This document shows positions 63,977-64,000 of a DNA stretch of 64,000 nt, piece by piece. Location: NCBI RefSeq assembly GCF_024734665.1, contig NZ_CP102931.1, forward strand, positions 7,230,743-7,294,742, read 5' to 3'. Both the position numbers and the translations under genes were made by a program. The number at the start of each line of letters is the position of its first letter. Positions within the stretch are counted from its first letter, which is position 1. Below the pieces are notes generated by a model that worked only from the letters and a program-made list of their open reading frames with translations, was not told the origin of the DNA and did not search any database. Source of the stretch: Variovorax paradoxus. GTDB taxonomy: Bacteria > Pseudomonadota > Gammaproteobacteria > Burkholderiales > Burkholderiaceae_C.

Positions 63977-64000
63977 ATGCGTTCGCCGTGCGAGGCGAAG

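Overview
The window reads as a high-GC betaproteobacterial chromosome, most like Comamonadaceae (Variovorax or a close relative). The evidence is the spc/alpha ribosomal-protein operon with beta-type gene order, several Bug/TctC extracytoplasmic receptors, an adjacent oxyR and dps pair, and a 2-aminobenzoyl-CoA cluster. Genes are dense, many junctions overlap by 4 nt (ATGA or GTGA), and no prophage, integrase, intact insertion sequence or CRISPR array is visible.

Layout. 1-6.4 kb: the 3' part of an RND efflux permease, an OprB-type porin, and a minus-strand TPR protein with an unusual N-terminal domain. 6.6-17.4 kb: a plus-strand cluster of three paralogous acyl-CoA-dehydrogenase-fold (group D) flavin monooxygenases with a flavin reductase, a nitroreductase-like protein, two SnoaL-like proteins, two MFS transporters and a tandem-duplicated GntR regulator. 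It looks like an uncharacterised oxygenase pathway. 17.5-23.1 kb: a minus-strand operon with an extradiol (VOC) dioxygenase, an FAH-family hydrolase, a Bug-receptor remnant, an aldehyde dehydrogenase, an acetoacetate-decarboxylase-family protein and an intact Bug receptor. A GntR regulator is transcribed divergently. 24.3-25.5 kb: a TetR regulator, then a scar made of a LamG-domain gene tail and three 23-bp tandem repeats resembling a transposon end.

25.5-39.7 kb is core genome: oxyR, dps, ubiA, a MaoC-like gene, proC and a phytase-like esterase. These are followed by rplN-rplX-rplE-rpsN-rpsH-rplF-rplR-rpsE-rpmD-rplO-secY-rpmJ-rpsM-rpsK-rpsD-rpoA-rplQ and an initiator tRNA. The ribosomal block starts at rplN behind its own promoter, with no S10-operon genes upstream and no infA between secY and rpmJ.

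39.8-53.5 kb: an HD-domain protein, a GlxA-type AraC regulator, and a minus-strand cluster for aerobic anthranilate breakdown through 2-aminobenzoyl-CoA (monooxygenase/reductase, MarR regulator, enoyl-CoA hydratase, acyl-CoA dehydrogenase, CoA ligase, RidA). Then come a cyclopropane synthase, a DUF1840 protein, a Bug receptor, a divergent LysR/SDR pair and a small exported protein. 53.8-64.0 kb: a plus-strand set opening with a TpsB/FhaC-like transporter, followed by an exported DUF2341-LamG domain fused to an ExbB channel, then ExbD, TonB, a porin, a coiled-coil protein, a parvulin isomerase, a YbjN-like protein, a small unknown, an ArsC-like protein and a second TonB-like protein. This possibly energised outer-membrane export or surface system is the strongest candidate for something undescribed.
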